Origin: Anditalea andensis
GTDB taxonomy: Bacteria > Bacteroidota > Bacteroidia > Cytophagales > Cyclobacteriaceae
Direction of reading: 5' to 3'
NCBI RefSeq assembly: GCF_000714815.1
Contig: NZ_JMIH01000011.1
Location: forward strand, 1 to 64,000
Length of the DNA stretch: 64,000 nucleotides
Shown: one piece after another, positions 43,259-53,132 of the stretch
Layout of the letters: every line of letters begins with the position of its first letter
Numbering within the stretch: the stretch's first letter is position 1
Position numbers and translations under genes: made by a program
Notes under the pieces: generated by a model
Databases searched by the model: none
The model's input: the letters and a program-made list of their open reading frames with translations, nothing else
What the model was told of the DNA's origin: nothing

Positions 43259-43804
43259 ATGCAAAGCAACGAAATAAAAAAAGTCAAAACTATTCCTGAC
43301 AATTATACCTCAATAACTCCTTGGATAATATCTGAATCATCAGCAGATGTTGTCCAGTTTTTAAAGACTGTATTTGAAGCAGAGGAAGTTCCGAATAGCC
43401 GGATTCTAAATGAAGAAGGGGCAATTATTCATGTAGTAGTAAAAATCGGAAACGCTATGGTAATGCTATTTGATTCAAAGAAAAACTGGGCTCCCACTCC
43501 AAGCTTCCTAAATTTGTATGTAGATGATATTGAAAATACATACCAAAAAGCACTACAGCTTGGAGCTGTTTCCGTTACTGATATTACCTATCTTTGGTTT
43601 GGTGAGAAAGTTTGTAGGATAATAGACCCCTTTGGAAACTTATGGTGGATAAACCAGCGCATAGAAGATATTGACTTTACTAAACCTGAAGAAATTGGAC
43701 AAAGAGCATCAACCCCGGAAGCAACTCAGGGCATAATGTATATTCAAAAATCACTTAATGAAGCATTATTAAGGCAAAAGAAGTTTTTTGAAGACAAATC
43801 ATAA
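43259..43804 (+). CDS. VOC-family (glyoxalase/PhnB-like) protein
   Basis: A 181-residue vicinal-oxygen-chelate fold with two beta-alpha-beta halves: ITPWIISESSADVVQFLKTV, HVVVKIGNAMVMLFD, then FLNLYVDDIENTYQKALQLG and the closing IIDPFGNLWWINQR. PhnB-like members lack a fixed function; antibiotic or aldehyde binding is possible. It is in a cassette with the WYL regulator. Confidence 0.85.
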   Translation: MQSNEIKKVKTIPDNYTSITPWIISESSADVVQFLKTVFEAEEVPNSRILNEEGAIIHVVVKIGNAMVMLFDSKKNWAPTPSFLNLYVDDIENTYQKALQLGAVSVTDITYLWFGEKVCRIIDPFGNLWWINQRIEDIDFTKPEEIGQRASTPEATQGIMYIQKSLNEALLRQKKFFEDKS

Positions 43805-43852
43805 AAGGGATTAATATAATCTATTAGTGGAAGTAAACTACTGCTAATAAGG

Positions 43853-43905
43853 TATACGGCCGTGAGCCATAAGCTCACAGCCTGTCCCGCTTTTTTTGCT
43901 CTATG
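43853..43905 (-). mobile_element. Group II intron 3' fragment, copy 5
   Basis: GGTATACGGCCGTGAGCCAT and the following AAGCTCACAGCCTGTCC match the domain VI end of copy 3. The remainder of the intron and the right half of the cassette site are missing. Confidence 0.7.
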
Positions 43906-43981
43906 CAGTGACTATAAGGGTGAGGCAGTGTTTGGCGTTTTGTGGCAGTGTTTGTTAATATTAAAATGCGATAAAAAGTTC

Positions 43982-44935
43982 TTAGATTCTATTTTTAACA
44001 CTCCACTTCTTTGGTTTTAATCCAAAGTGTTTTTCAAATAACCTTCCGAAATAACTCAAATTGCTAAATCCTAATTGATAGCCGACTTCTGAAACTGAGA
44101 GATCTTCTTGCATTAATAGTCTTGCTGCATTTTGCATACGCAGATGATTGTAATATTCGTAAATTCCTTTGCCAAAAACTTGTGTAAATATCCTTCTTAG
44201 TTTTAGCTCATTCATACCACTGAGTTTTACCAGTTCATCTTTTGCAAGTGGTTTTTCAAGATTTGATTCTATCGTATTTCGAACCAAATAAACCCCATCA
44301 ATTTCAGCATTGCTAAGGTGGTGGTGTTCTCTTTTTTCTCTTTTTAGTAAATTGCTGAAAAGCAAATAAATAAGTTCAAGTGTTTTTAGCCGATAAAAGG
44401 CTTGTGATAAAATGTTTTTTGAAGAGAAATTAGCCAATTGAGCAACAAAATCAGACATTTCAGGTGACATAAATTCTTCTATCCAAAAGGTTTTTTCTAC
44501 ATCAAAAAGATAAGACAATTTATCTGCATCATTTCCAACAAAACGTTTCAGGTACTCCAGTTCGACTAAAATGGTGATTTGCTGTACGTGAACATCTCTA
44601 GGAAAAATCACTTCGCTTTCTAAATGCGAAGGCATAATGCTAACATGTGGCTGATTGTTCAAGGCTCTTTTACCAACTGCTTTACCCATTTCTTCCGTAA
44701 TAAAAATATTTTGAAACGAAATGAGCAATCCTTTTTCTATCACCCCGATTGGTTTTCTTTTATACGCAAAAGTCTGGCTGGCAATTAAGGAGCGAACCAT
44801 TAGTAACATCTCGGGCATCAAGTCCACAATGCTCAATTGGTTGAAATGCAAAAATTTTATTTCTTCTTCAATAGAAGATAGGGAGAGGCCCAGTTTTTCT
44901 GCAAGTCGTCTCATTTCACGCTTTTCATCAAACAT
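43982..44935 (-). CDS. AraC-family transcriptional regulator
   Basis: A 317-residue regulator whose last 100 residues form the AraC DNA-binding domain (LAKDELVKLSGMNELKLRRI, VSEVGYQLGFSNLSYFGRLF, FGLKPKKW). The N-terminal 200 residues resemble the sensor part of the YesN/PchR-like group. It is divergent from an FAD monooxygenase gene 90 bases away and is its likely regulator. Confidence 0.88.
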   Translation of the reverse strand: MFDEKREMRRLAEKLGLSLSSIEEEIKFLHFNQLSIVDLMPEMLLMVRSLIASQTFAYKRKPIGVIEKGLLISFQNIFITEEMGKAVGKRALNNQPHVSIMPSHLESEVIFPRDVHVQQITILVELEYLKRFVGNDADKLSYLFDVEKTFWIEEFMSPEMSDFVAQLANFSSKNILSQAFYRLKTLELIYLLFSNLLKREKREHHHLSNAEIDGVYLVRNTIESNLEKPLAKDELVKLSGMNELKLRRIFTQVFGKGIYEYYNHLRMQNAARLLMQEDLSVSEVGYQLGFSNLSYFGRLFEKHFGLKPKKWSVKNRI

Positions 44936-44991
44936 AATTTATTGGACTATTATTGGTTTAATTTGAGCTAATTTATCTGAAAATATAAAAA

Positions 44992-44999
44992 TAAATTTG
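44992..44999 (+). promoter_or_regulatory. TAnnTTTG promoter box for FAD monooxygenase
   Basis: TAAATTTG matches the -7 consensus, 27 bases before the start codon. Confidence 0.5.
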
Positions 45000-45025
45000 C
45001 AGTATAAAATTAAAGTTTAGAAACA

Positions 45026-46198
45026 ATGAAAAAAAATATTGTGATTTCAGGAGGGGGCATTGCCGGATTATCTGCTGCAAAACTATTGAGCAAACAAGGT
45101 CATAAAGTGACTGTTTTGGAAAGGGCTGCATCATTCAGTAAATCTGGTTTTCTTATTTCGCTAAAGAGTTTTGGGATTCGTATTATGGACGAATTAGGAT
45201 TAGCAGAACAATTGCAGCAGGCATCATCACCATCGGAATTTGTAAATTTCAGGGAATCAAACGATACAATTATACAAGGTCTTAGCTATGAGAAAATGAA
45301 CGAGAACATTGAACGTTCCGTATTGATAACACGAGGCGGACTGCATCACGTTTTATACAACGACCTAAAGCATGAAGTGGATATTCTTTTTTCATCTTAT
45401 GTTGAAAAACTAACGTATGACGAAAACAAAGTCAAAATCTCACTCAACAACCGAACCGTGTTGGGGGCCGACCTGCTTATCGTTTCGGAAGGGTTACGCT
45501 CTACAACAAGACAGAATTATTTTCCCGAAAGTACGGTAGAGGATTTTAATGTGCTTTATATGGGCGGACGCTTGAAAGAGCCTCATTCTTATGAGGTCGG
45601 CAAATTCAATATTTATATTGATGTCAATAAGATGCTGTCTATTTATCCCATTGCTTCCGATGAAATAGCCATTCAGTGCTATATACACGACAAAGGAGAT
45701 CCAGCATCCATTCAAAACAAAGCCAATGAAATACTCAAAACATCTTTTATTGGATACAATGAAAATGTACAGCATTTGTTAGATCGTTTCGTAAATAATG
45801 GCCTTATGTTTCTTGATAAAATGGGTATGGTAAAATCACCCAGTTTAGTAAACCGAAATGTGGTTTTGTTGGGAGATGCGGGCTATTGTCCTACAGCACT
45901 ATCAGGAATGGGAGCATCCTTATCTATTTACGGAGCAAAAGCCTTGGCTCATTTTATTCACGAAAATCCCAATGATTTAAAAACGGCTTGTGCCAATTAT
46001 GATACGATCATGCAACCTATGATTCAGAAATTTCAGGGAAATGCAAAAAATAATTCGGCGTCATTTATCCCTGATAATGAAGAAAAATTAAAAAGATTTG
46101 TCCATTCTTTCAGATCTGCATCTCATGCAGATGTACAAAAAATAATGACTGATCCAATTGTATTAACGGAAGACCAATTGAATTTTAAAATAAATTAA
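45026..46198 (+). CDS. FAD-dependent aromatic-type monooxygenase
   Basis: The 390-residue enzyme has the FAD dinucleotide motif GGGIAG (residues 9-14) with ERAAS after the second strand, and a C-terminal LLGDAGYCPTALSGMGASL block, the second FAD motif of the PHBH/TetX group. The middle carries the DG-like LIVSEGLRS-TR motif with an unusual SEG in place of DG. The fold is that of tetracycline or aromatic hydroxylases; the substrate is unknown and resistance should not be assumed. A small membrane protein follows after 3 bases. Confidence 0.88.
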   Translation: MKKNIVISGGGIAGLSAAKLLSKQGHKVTVLERAASFSKSGFLISLKSFGIRIMDELGLAEQLQQASSPSEFVNFRESNDTIIQGLSYEKMNENIERSVLITRGGLHHVLYNDLKHEVDILFSSYVEKLTYDENKVKISLNNRTVLGADLLIVSEGLRSTTRQNYFPESTVEDFNVLYMGGRLKEPHSYEVGKFNIYIDVNKMLSIYPIASDEIAIQCYIHDKGDPASIQNKANEILKTSFIGYNENVQHLLDRFVNNGLMFLDKMGMVKSPSLVNRNVVLLGDAGYCPTALSGMGASLSIYGAKALAHFIHENPNDLKTACANYDTIMQPMIQKFQGNAKNNSASFIPDNEEKLKRFVHSFRSASHADVQKIMTDPIVLTEDQLNFKIN

Positions 46199-46201
46199 AC
46201 A

Positions 46202-46588
46202 ATGAATTACAGAAAGATACTTTCCGTTATAGTAGGATTCGGAACGATAGGATTATTGAGTTCTCTTTTTGCCAAGGTACAAGGGTGGTTGTTCGCATCA
46301 TCTTTGGAAATATTTATCAATCAGGAATTAGGTGCCACCAATATTTCTCAATTTATCATCAAACTTTTGTGTGTCTGGGTTAGCTGTTTTTTAGGGGGAA
46401 TAGCTACTACAAAGACTGGAGGAAAAGCAAAAGAAAATCTGATAGTAGGGGGTCTGATAATGCTGGTGGTGGGTTGGCTATGGATGTCGGCTGTGAACCC
46501 TATCTGGTTTTGGGGATTAATGATTTTAGGTGTTTTACCCTGCGTATTTTTAGGATATAAAGTAACTTCTGCCATGTCTAAAACATAA
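46202..46588 (+). CDS. Small membrane protein
   Basis: A 128-residue protein with four hydrophobic segments (KILSVIVGFGTIGLLSSLFA, FIIKLLCVWVSCFLGGIATT, LIVGGLIMLVVGWLWM, FWGLMILGVLPCVFLGY). No family is recognised. It follows the FAD monooxygenase by 3 bases and is surely co-transcribed. Confidence 0.65.
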   Translation: MNYRKILSVIVGFGTIGLLSSLFAKVQGWLFASSLEIFINQELGATNISQFIIKLLCVWVSCFLGGIATTKTGGKAKENLIVGGLIMLVVGWLWMSAVNPIWFWGLMILGVLPCVFLGYKVTSAMSKT

Positions 46589-46978
46589 AACTATTTTAAC
46601 TGACTATTGAGTAGAGAATAAAAGCACAGCGCTTATATCTCATGATGAAGCATTTGAATTTTAACTAATTATCCTTTCTTTGGCGTTTTCTTTTCTTCAT
46701 CATCTTATTGGCAAAGTCCTGTTCTTCGTATATGATACGCCCTATTTATTGGACCAAAAATTTCAATTGTTGAATATATTGGTTGGTTTAAAGCTGTTTA
46801 TCCGTCCTGATAACCTAAGATATCAGGACAAACAGTGTATTTTAATTATGCTACCATATCTACCTGTCCCATATACCTTTCCCCAGATTTCTGTTTGGTA
46901 ATATGGTCTACCTTTTGGTTAGCGTATGACATGTATTTTTGATCCCTTCCAGCAGCTCAAAACCGTCATCGCAGGGGT

Positions 46979-47092
46979 TCAGATAGATGTAATCATTCTC
47001 GACATGTTTTCCAAAAGCTCCCCTTTCCACTAGGAGATCATTACTGCATTCACTTCAAATTTCTTTGATAGTTCGGACAAGGTCAATGGTTC
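46979..47092 (-). pseudogene. IS3-type OrfA remnant
   Basis: The minus strand reads EPLTLSELSKKFEVNAVMIS, a TAG, then WKGELLENMS, the helix-turn-helix of an IS3-family OrfA. Flanking parts are absent. Confidence 0.6.
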
Positions 47093-47220
47093 TTGACGGC
47101 TTAAAGAGCCATTTTGGCCTTAAAAAAACTTAATATCTATTATTCAATACCTTTTAAACCATAAAACAACAAAATTCTAATAATATTTAATAAAACAGTG
47201 CAATTGCCTTACTTTTTTAT

Positions 47221-47310
47221 CAAGTAGGAAAGCGGCTCTATGATTTCACCTTGGAGCATAGACATGCCGAATACGGAAAACAAATTGTCATTACACTGAC
47301 ACGACAATAG
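47221..47310 (+). pseudogene. DUF1016 (YhcG-like) nuclease fragment
   Basis: QVGKRLYDFTLEHRHAEYGK then QIVITLTRQ resembles the conserved IGKRI-E-E-RAEYGKQ-L block of DUF1016/PDDEXK proteins. Only about 30 residues remain. Confidence 0.45.
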
Positions 47311-47495
47311 GAAAAGCTTTTTGTTTAAGTCCCTAATAAACTGGAGAGAAATTAGGAGTCAAAGAACGCTTCAATTTACTGATGTTTTTCCGGAAGATGC
47401 TGAAAGAATGATGGCGCTAACCGTTCTCTCCAGTTTTTGACCAGAGGCTTTTTTGCTACCGTATTTCTTTGAGGCATACCGCCACTGCATTGCTT

Positions 47496-47900
47496 CTAAT
47501 AAATCCATATCCTTTTTAATTCAGCCAGATATTGATGAACTTGGCTAATGGCCATGGAACCTTCACCCACTGCGGAGGCAACACGCTTTACAGAACCTTT
47601 TCTTACATCACCCACTGCGAAAAAGCCGGGAATGCTCCCCTCTAGAGGTAGAGGTTTTCTTTGTTCAAAAATGGTGCATTCGGTCATTGAAGCATCCATC
47701 ACATCTGCCCCGGTCACAATGAATCCCTTATCATCCATAGACACCATTCCATTCAACCATTCTGTACAGGGTTTTGCGCCTATGAAGGTGAATAAGTTGG
47801 TTATTCCGATAATTTGGGTTTTCCCCTCAGTATTCAGCACCAGATACTGTAAGTGGTGAGCCCCGTTTAGCTGGACAACATTGCTGTTTTTATAAACAAT
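47496..47900 (-). pseudogene. Thioredoxin reductase-like C-terminal fragment
   Basis: The frame keeps PGFFAVGDVRKGSVKRVASA and VGEGSMA, the second FAD-binding motif of TrxB-like enzymes, and GITNLFTFIGAKP upstream. A shifted frame above encodes LNGAHHLQYLVLNTEG. The NADPH domain and active-site Cys are missing. Confidence 0.75.
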
Positions 47901-47930
47901 TCCATAATTGATTCAATTACATGGGATAAT

Positions 47931-48470
47931 ATGACTTACTCAGATAGTGACCTCCAAGGAATCTATGAAGTGTTAATGAAGGTTCATTTTCATTTAATAT
48001 GGACAGATTTAACTAATGCAATACTTTTTAATGACGACCATTACGTTAAGTTCTATGGTTTAAAAAATATTCTAGGATCTAACATATGTGGTGTGGGTAA
48101 TAGAGGTATTGGAGTGTTGTTTGAGGGCGATATAAACACAATATTTAATTGGTGTATTGATAAAAAACCTTTAGCTCCCTTAAGACTTGCTAAGTTGGTG
48201 CCAATCTATGGTGAAAACAATAGTAACTATTCTGAATGGCATCCTTACGCTAAAAAACTTATTGATGATTTTGGTTATATTAAACAGGTTCTAAGTGGCT
48301 TAAATGTGAATATGGGTACCTTCTCTTGGACGGGTTCCTTGGTACCACTTTTAGAAGATCAAAAGAGTTTGTTTTTGACCATGCAAAACCATGAAAACCA
48401 GCTGATTTCTGAATGGGCTATTGGAAATTTGAATAGCCTTGAGATGCAGATAAAACAAGAACAGAAATGA
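47931..48470 (+). CDS. Hypothetical protein, possibly a C-terminal domain
   Basis: The 179 residues contain YSEWHPYAKKLIDDFG, NMGTFSWTGSLVPLLEDQ and NHENQLISEWAIGNL. It reads like the end of a larger protein, with aromatic and acidic positions well spread, but no family is recognised. The ATG at 47931 follows decayed DNA, so the N-terminus may be lost. Confidence 0.4.
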   Translation: MTYSDSDLQGIYEVLMKVHFHLIWTDLTNAILFNDDHYVKFYGLKNILGSNICGVGNRGIGVLFEGDINTIFNWCIDKKPLAPLRLAKLVPIYGENNSNYSEWHPYAKKLIDDFGYIKQVLSGLNVNMGTFSWTGSLVPLLEDQKSLFLTMQNHENQLISEWAIGNLNSLEMQIKQEQK

Positions 48471-48544
48471 AGAAAGATATTTGTAATGGATAAACGCTGA
48501 AAATTTTAAGTCAGTATAAATGCTTAGAAATCAATTTCATTTGT

Positions 48545-50689
48545 TCAATGTTGAACAAGAATTTTTCTTTCCTCTTTATCTCCATTATTCAATATTTGAA
48601 GTACATATACACCTTGACGTAGATGGTTTGTTTTGAACAGGATTTGCCCATCCACGCTATTGTTTTCTAACTTCGGGTTACCATCTTGATCAAACAATAT
48701 AGCTGAGAAATTTGGCACTACTATTGTATTTGATTTTACACTTTGAAACTCCATCTTTCCAACCACCATAAACTCATCATCTGCCGGGTTTGGATAAACA
48801 GAAAATAAAAAGGGCGAAGAACATCCTGGACTCTGCTCCTCCAGTTCAATCAACCAGGGGCCTTGGTTTCCACATGGCGTTTGGACAAATAGTTCTATGG
48901 TTTGTGGGAAAATCTCATAGGGAGGGATGCTTATCATCCATTGATTAGGGGCTGAAATCGGGTTGGTTACAGTCGCGCTGTAACCAGGAGGGAAATACCA
49001 TTGATAACCACTGATCGGAATATCGCCAAAGTATTCTACAGTATATAAATAATTTCCATGGCAAACTAAATGGTCTCCAATAATTGTAAGTTCATTTTGT
49101 GGTATCCCTCCTACAGATATTGATTTAGAAACCTCGACTGTTTCGCATGCAGTAGTAATCATGGCGGTTATAGTTACTTCTCCAAAATTGCCACCAAGCC
49201 AAGTTACAGTTGGGGAATCACTATTATCAGAAAAACTTAATGCTCCAGAAGGCGTAGAATCCCAAGATATAGATGCACCTAAAGGAACGTTATTGACTGT
49301 AAAAAATTCTGAAAAAGCTGAAGAACATAGGAAGTCTGGACCTGAGATTGTTGAATATACACATTCACATAGGCAATTTGCATTTGCAACGCTATTCCTC
49401 ATTACATTGCCAGGTTGAAGACCAAAGCCAAGATTAAAATTAATGCCTGGATTTCCTTGTAAATGGCAATAACTCATTATTGTACCCCCACCTGATGGAG
49501 TCCCAGGTCTATCACAACTGAAGCAGTCAAATATCTCAGGATCTGGATTTTCCATACAAGATCCACACCCATCAATAGCTGTATCATCTCCGTTCCATAC
49601 ACAGGCATGAGTATGTCGAGAACCGAATAAATGACCAAATTCATGCGCAATAACTTGTACTGTCCAACTATAGTTTGGCACAAACTCGTAGGTGTTAAAT
49701 AATTGTGAAACGGATAACCTTTCAGAAACATCAGGGTTACAAAGCCCATTAAATCCTGCTGCAAGCCCCCCTCCTATGGATCTAAAGGTCAATAATTGAC
49801 CCAAATCACCATTAAATGTTGTCCTATTATCTTGGAATTGCTCCAAAAGAACTTGAGTGTCATTAGATTCATATGGATCAGGGGTAGTCCAAACAAAAAT
49901 CTCTGCAAGAGATGTTTCAATATTCTCATTCTGGTAAAGGGTTGCCACTTGATTATATATTCCAGTTACAAAAAACTCGACTGAGGCAAAACTTCCTCTA
50001 GTCTGAAAAACATCTTGTTCAGTTTCAAAATACAAACCCACACAAATACCTTCAGATTGTATAGCCATTTTGGACTGTTTTGCAAGAATTTCAGGATCAT
50101 AATTTACCCCCCCTTGTTCATGTGTAGCACATTGAAAGTCCATTTGTTCATTTAGATTTTTATCGTTGTAAAAAATGTGTCTCCCACTTTTTTTATCCAA
50201 TACTAAATTGAAATTACCCTCATCCGTAACTACCAAACCTACCACCTCATTTTCCAAAAAACTGATGGCAACCAAACTATTTGGATTGTCTTTTACAACT
50301 CCCCTATAATGTTTAATATTTTGATTAGGAAAAAACCTACTCCCATCACTCGTCTCAATTTGATAATTGTAGAATGAGGATTGTACTTCTAGTAATTCCA
50401 ATTGAAGTTTACCAGTTTTAAGTGGTATATCCAATAAAATGAAATTCTCCAAATGTGTTAACACTGTGTCTTCAAAATGAAGAACTTCTACTTTTTCAGG
50501 ATTCCCAAAGTGTTTGAACATCATCTTTTCACCAGAAACTTGTGAAAAAGCAGATGAAGCCACCTGAACTTCGATTCCTTTGGCTTTAGTTTCCTGAATG
50601 GTCTTGTAAATTAGATTCTCTTGAGCAAAAACGAAATCTTGGCTTAATATAAAAATAATCAGGAGTAATAAACAGTAAATTTTCTTCAT
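48545..50689 (-). CDS. Secreted metzincin protease with T9SS sorting domain
   Basis: The 714-residue protein has a signal peptide (YCLLLLIIFILSQDFVFA), a propeptide-like region, and a zinc protease domain with HEFGHLFGSRH at 349-359 (His-Glu plus third His), the M12B/reprolysin-like consensus, followed by Cys-rich stretches (CGSCMENPD, CFSCDRPG). Two PKD/Ig-like domains follow (about 440-620). It ends with the type A sorting domain: FSVYPNPADDEF, then QGVYVLQILNNG and a basic KILVQH tail. It is exported through the Por (type 9) system. A lipoprotein gene lies upstream by 8 bases. Confidence 0.9.
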   Translation of the reverse strand: MKKIYCLLLLIIFILSQDFVFAQENLIYKTIQETKAKGIEVQVASSAFSQVSGEKMMFKHFGNPEKVEVLHFEDTVLTHLENFILLDIPLKTGKLQLELLEVQSSFYNYQIETSDGSRFFPNQNIKHYRGVVKDNPNSLVAISFLENEVVGLVVTDEGNFNLVLDKKSGRHIFYNDKNLNEQMDFQCATHEQGGVNYDPEILAKQSKMAIQSEGICVGLYFETEQDVFQTRGSFASVEFFVTGIYNQVATLYQNENIETSLAEIFVWTTPDPYESNDTQVLLEQFQDNRTTFNGDLGQLLTFRSIGGGLAAGFNGLCNPDVSERLSVSQLFNTYEFVPNYSWTVQVIAHEFGHLFGSRHTHACVWNGDDTAIDGCGSCMENPDPEIFDCFSCDRPGTPSGGGTIMSYCHLQGNPGINFNLGFGLQPGNVMRNSVANANCLCECVYSTISGPDFLCSSAFSEFFTVNNVPLGASISWDSTPSGALSFSDNSDSPTVTWLGGNFGEVTITAMITTACETVEVSKSISVGGIPQNELTIIGDHLVCHGNYLYTVEYFGDIPISGYQWYFPPGYSATVTNPISAPNQWMISIPPYEIFPQTIELFVQTPCGNQGPWLIELEEQSPGCSSPFLFSVYPNPADDEFMVVGKMEFQSVKSNTIVVPNFSAILFDQDGNPKLENNSVDGQILFKTNHLRQGVYVLQILNNGDKEERKILVQH

Positions 50690-50697
50690 AATAATAT

Positions 50698-51171
50698 CTA
50701 TTTAATCCTAATAAAGAACAAAGTTGGCCCATCTAAGGATGCCAAATTTAAAGTCAAACTGCTATTTTCAATATTACAAGGCCAACTTAAATTGCCTTTT
50801 TTCAAAATGGGGTAACCATTTTCATTGGAAGAAGCCGAAGTAAACTCATAAGAATACTCTCCAGAAGCATGGTTTTCATCTCCAGTATCATTAGTTACTT
50901 CCAATAACCCATCCTCTTTAAACTCGTAAATAATATTGTTACAGGAATAGTCATTAATTCGAATTTCCCCATCAATCATCCTGAATCTTTCCTCTTTTAC
51001 TAATTTCCATTTTCCAATGACATCATCATCTGGACCATTCACTGATTCAATTCGACATTTTAAATCTTCTTCAATAGTATCCACTTCCTGACAAGATCCA
51101 GTTAAATTCATTACGATTAGCACAAATATGAAGAACATCCATTTTTCTAATCTTATTCCTATGTTTTTCAT
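50698..51171 (-). CDS. Lipocalin-like lipoprotein
   Basis: A lipobox-type signal (VLIVMNLTGSC, Cys27) is followed by VIGKWKLVKEE and further strands (NNIIYEFKEDGLLEVTND, GEYSYEF, SSLTLNL) that resemble the lipocalin-like small proteins of Bacteroidota. The 157-residue protein is complete. It precedes the protease gene in the same direction, so both may be one transcript. Function is unknown. Confidence 0.68.
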   Translation of the reverse strand: MKNIGIRLEKWMFFIFVLIVMNLTGSCQEVDTIEEDLKCRIESVNGPDDDVIGKWKLVKEERFRMIDGEIRINDYSCNNIIYEFKEDGLLEVTNDTGDENHASGEYSYEFTSASSNENGYPILKKGNLSWPCNIENSSLTLNLASLDGPTLFFIRIK

Positions 51172-52030
51172 AATTTTTACAATTTTAGAATACTCAATTT
51201 CGAACTTAAAGAGCCACCAAATATAATACCTTCTTATTCAATTGATTAATCACATATTGCAATTTAAAGAAAATTTATAATAAATCATATACTTATATTA
51301 GAAAAGCAGATTCCTATAATATTGAGAAACATCAATAGTTTCCATCCTAATTTAAAACTACTCTAAATGATATTGGCAGTGATAAAACCTTAGGAGTGGG
51401 ACAAATTATTATTTTGAATAGAACAACATTTGACGACCAATTGATATCAAAAGTATCAACAATTAAATTAAGTATTTTGACTATAGAAGTAAATAACGAA
51501 GATAAAAGGGCATCCAATAAACGAGTAGACGGCAAAGACACCTGAAGGAGAAGGACAAAATAAGTCGAGACTGGTGATAGTTAGTTTCTTTTCTAATGTC
51601 TTATTGATAGTTTTGCACGCTTCAATTCGAGCGAATCCAATTTCATTATTCGAACTATAAGTTGAATATTGACCCTTTCTCAAAACGTAGTTGTAACCCC
51701 TAGCTTTTGGGCTTTACTGCTTATGCTTTCAATATATGATTACATCATTATTTTTTGAGAAATAGAAGCGGAAATTTTATATTGCAGTATATCTGAACCC
51801 TACTTATATAATAAACATGGACGATTTCATTTTAAATTCAAACTAAATAACACAACTTTTCAACAAGTAAAATTTGCTAAGAGACAAGTACTGACACTGT
51901 TTGCTCTCTATCCATAGGTTAATTCATTTAAGACTCAATTAAATCTAATTATCTTAGTTTTTTCAAAATCATTTTTTTTCAATCCCCTCGGATTTTTTAT
52001 TGCCCCCTTTCCTTTTTTCTGACACTTCAT
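51172..52030. other. Non-coding stretch with coding-like remnant
   Basis: On the plus strand 51350-51545 a start-less frame reads TLNDIGSDKTLGVGQIIILN, then TTFDDQLISKVS and TIEVNNEDKRAS before a stop. It looks like a gene fragment but I recognise no family. Nothing else is seen. Confidence 0.4.
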
Positions 52031-52477
52031 TTAATGTAATTGAAGACTTTTTTTTACAGCCTCTTTGTTATCGGAAAATGTATTATCCTTCATTAAAACC
52101 TCTCCTGATTCTAGGTTTTGAAAACTACCAAATTTTAACTCAATCTCTTGATATAGATTGTTTAACATATCTACATCATTAGAAAATCGGTTCGAAATCT
52201 TGATAGTTGAGCCCAGTGAAGAAAATTCATATCTAAACTTCTTATGGTCATCTATATGTAAAATAAATGGCCTGTAGTATGTATCCCAATGCTACAATTC
52301 TCCCTTTTTATCTTCCCAAAAAGCAAATGCCATTATTTCTGCTTTGATATCAGCAACAACATGGAGTTTTTCTTAGTTTAAAAATTTTTCCAAATAACGA
52401 TAAATACCATACGCCCACAATGCCAACATATTGCTATCAAAACTATCGAGTTTCTCCTTTAATTTATCCTACTCCAT
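52031..52477 (-). pseudogene. Hypothetical protein with three in-frame stops
   Basis: One minus-strand frame of 148 codons stays readable through TAG, TAA and TAG: DKLKEKLDSFDSNMLALWAY, then EKLHVVADIKAEIMAFAFWE, then HWDTYYRPFILHIDDHKKFR and the end KKSLQLH. Codon use looks like a real protein but no family is recognised. Confidence 0.6.
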
Positions 52478-52875
52478 GAATCCTTGTAATTAAATCCTTA
52501 AACCCTACCCTCTTTCAAAACAAAGTTATATAAATTAACTTATCCTTCCATCTCTAAAATACTCCCATTGATAAGTGACCCATTCATTAAGGAGAGCTGT
52601 ACTCTATATCCTAAAAATAATAAAGGACGCCTCGAATAATAAAACGTCCCATTAACCGTGAAAAACCTCAATTTACATTTTAATAGAAATTAACTATTTC
52701 GAAGAAAGTAGGGGACTATTTCATCCTTTTTAATCCAAACTTTTAAAATCTATTTTGTAAATTTGTTTTATAGTTATTGGGGTTTTGGCTAGAAAACAAC
52801 CCCTTGCGAGTTCGCAGTGTGATAAATTCCCATCCCCTCAGCCTTTTTTTGTCATTGTACAATTAAAAAGCTGGG

Positions 52876-53085
52876 ATGAGAAAACAAATTCAAACATCAA
52901 AATACAGTGAGGTTGAAAGAGGGTTTGGCCGGAAACATGATATTACTATAGAAGAAGTTAAAGCCTGCAACGCTTTTGCCAATTTTTCAGATATAGAGGT
53001 GCTGGAGATAATTGAAACCATCAAAAGTTTCACAACAATCGTTCATGATTGCTACCAGAGAAAAAAACTTTACCTCAAACGATAA
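52876..53085 (+). CDS. Small protein upstream of recombinase
   Basis: The 69 residues (EVERGFGRKHDITIEEVKAC, SDIEVLEIIETIKSF) are helical and charged. Its end overlaps the longest frame of the recombinase gene. Short genes like this often precede large serine recombinases in Bacteroidota, but no family is recognised. Confidence 0.5.
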   Translation: MRKQIQTSKYSEVERGFGRKHDITIEEVKACNAFANFSDIEVLEIIETIKSFTTIVHDCYQRKKLYLKR

Positions 53086-53132
53086 GAGCAGATGGAGGTA
53101 TAATTATTTTGTCAATCAAGAATATGATCAAC

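Larger units (their letters stand above)
46589..47495. other. Decayed region with gene remnants
   Basis: It holds an IS3 orfA-like remnant and a DUF1016-like remnant, listed separately. Nothing else is recognised. Confidence 0.5.

Noticed and set aside
45026-46198. TetX tetracycline resistance gene
   Set aside because: It has the same fold, but the residues of the tetracycline site cannot be judged here and the DG motif differs.
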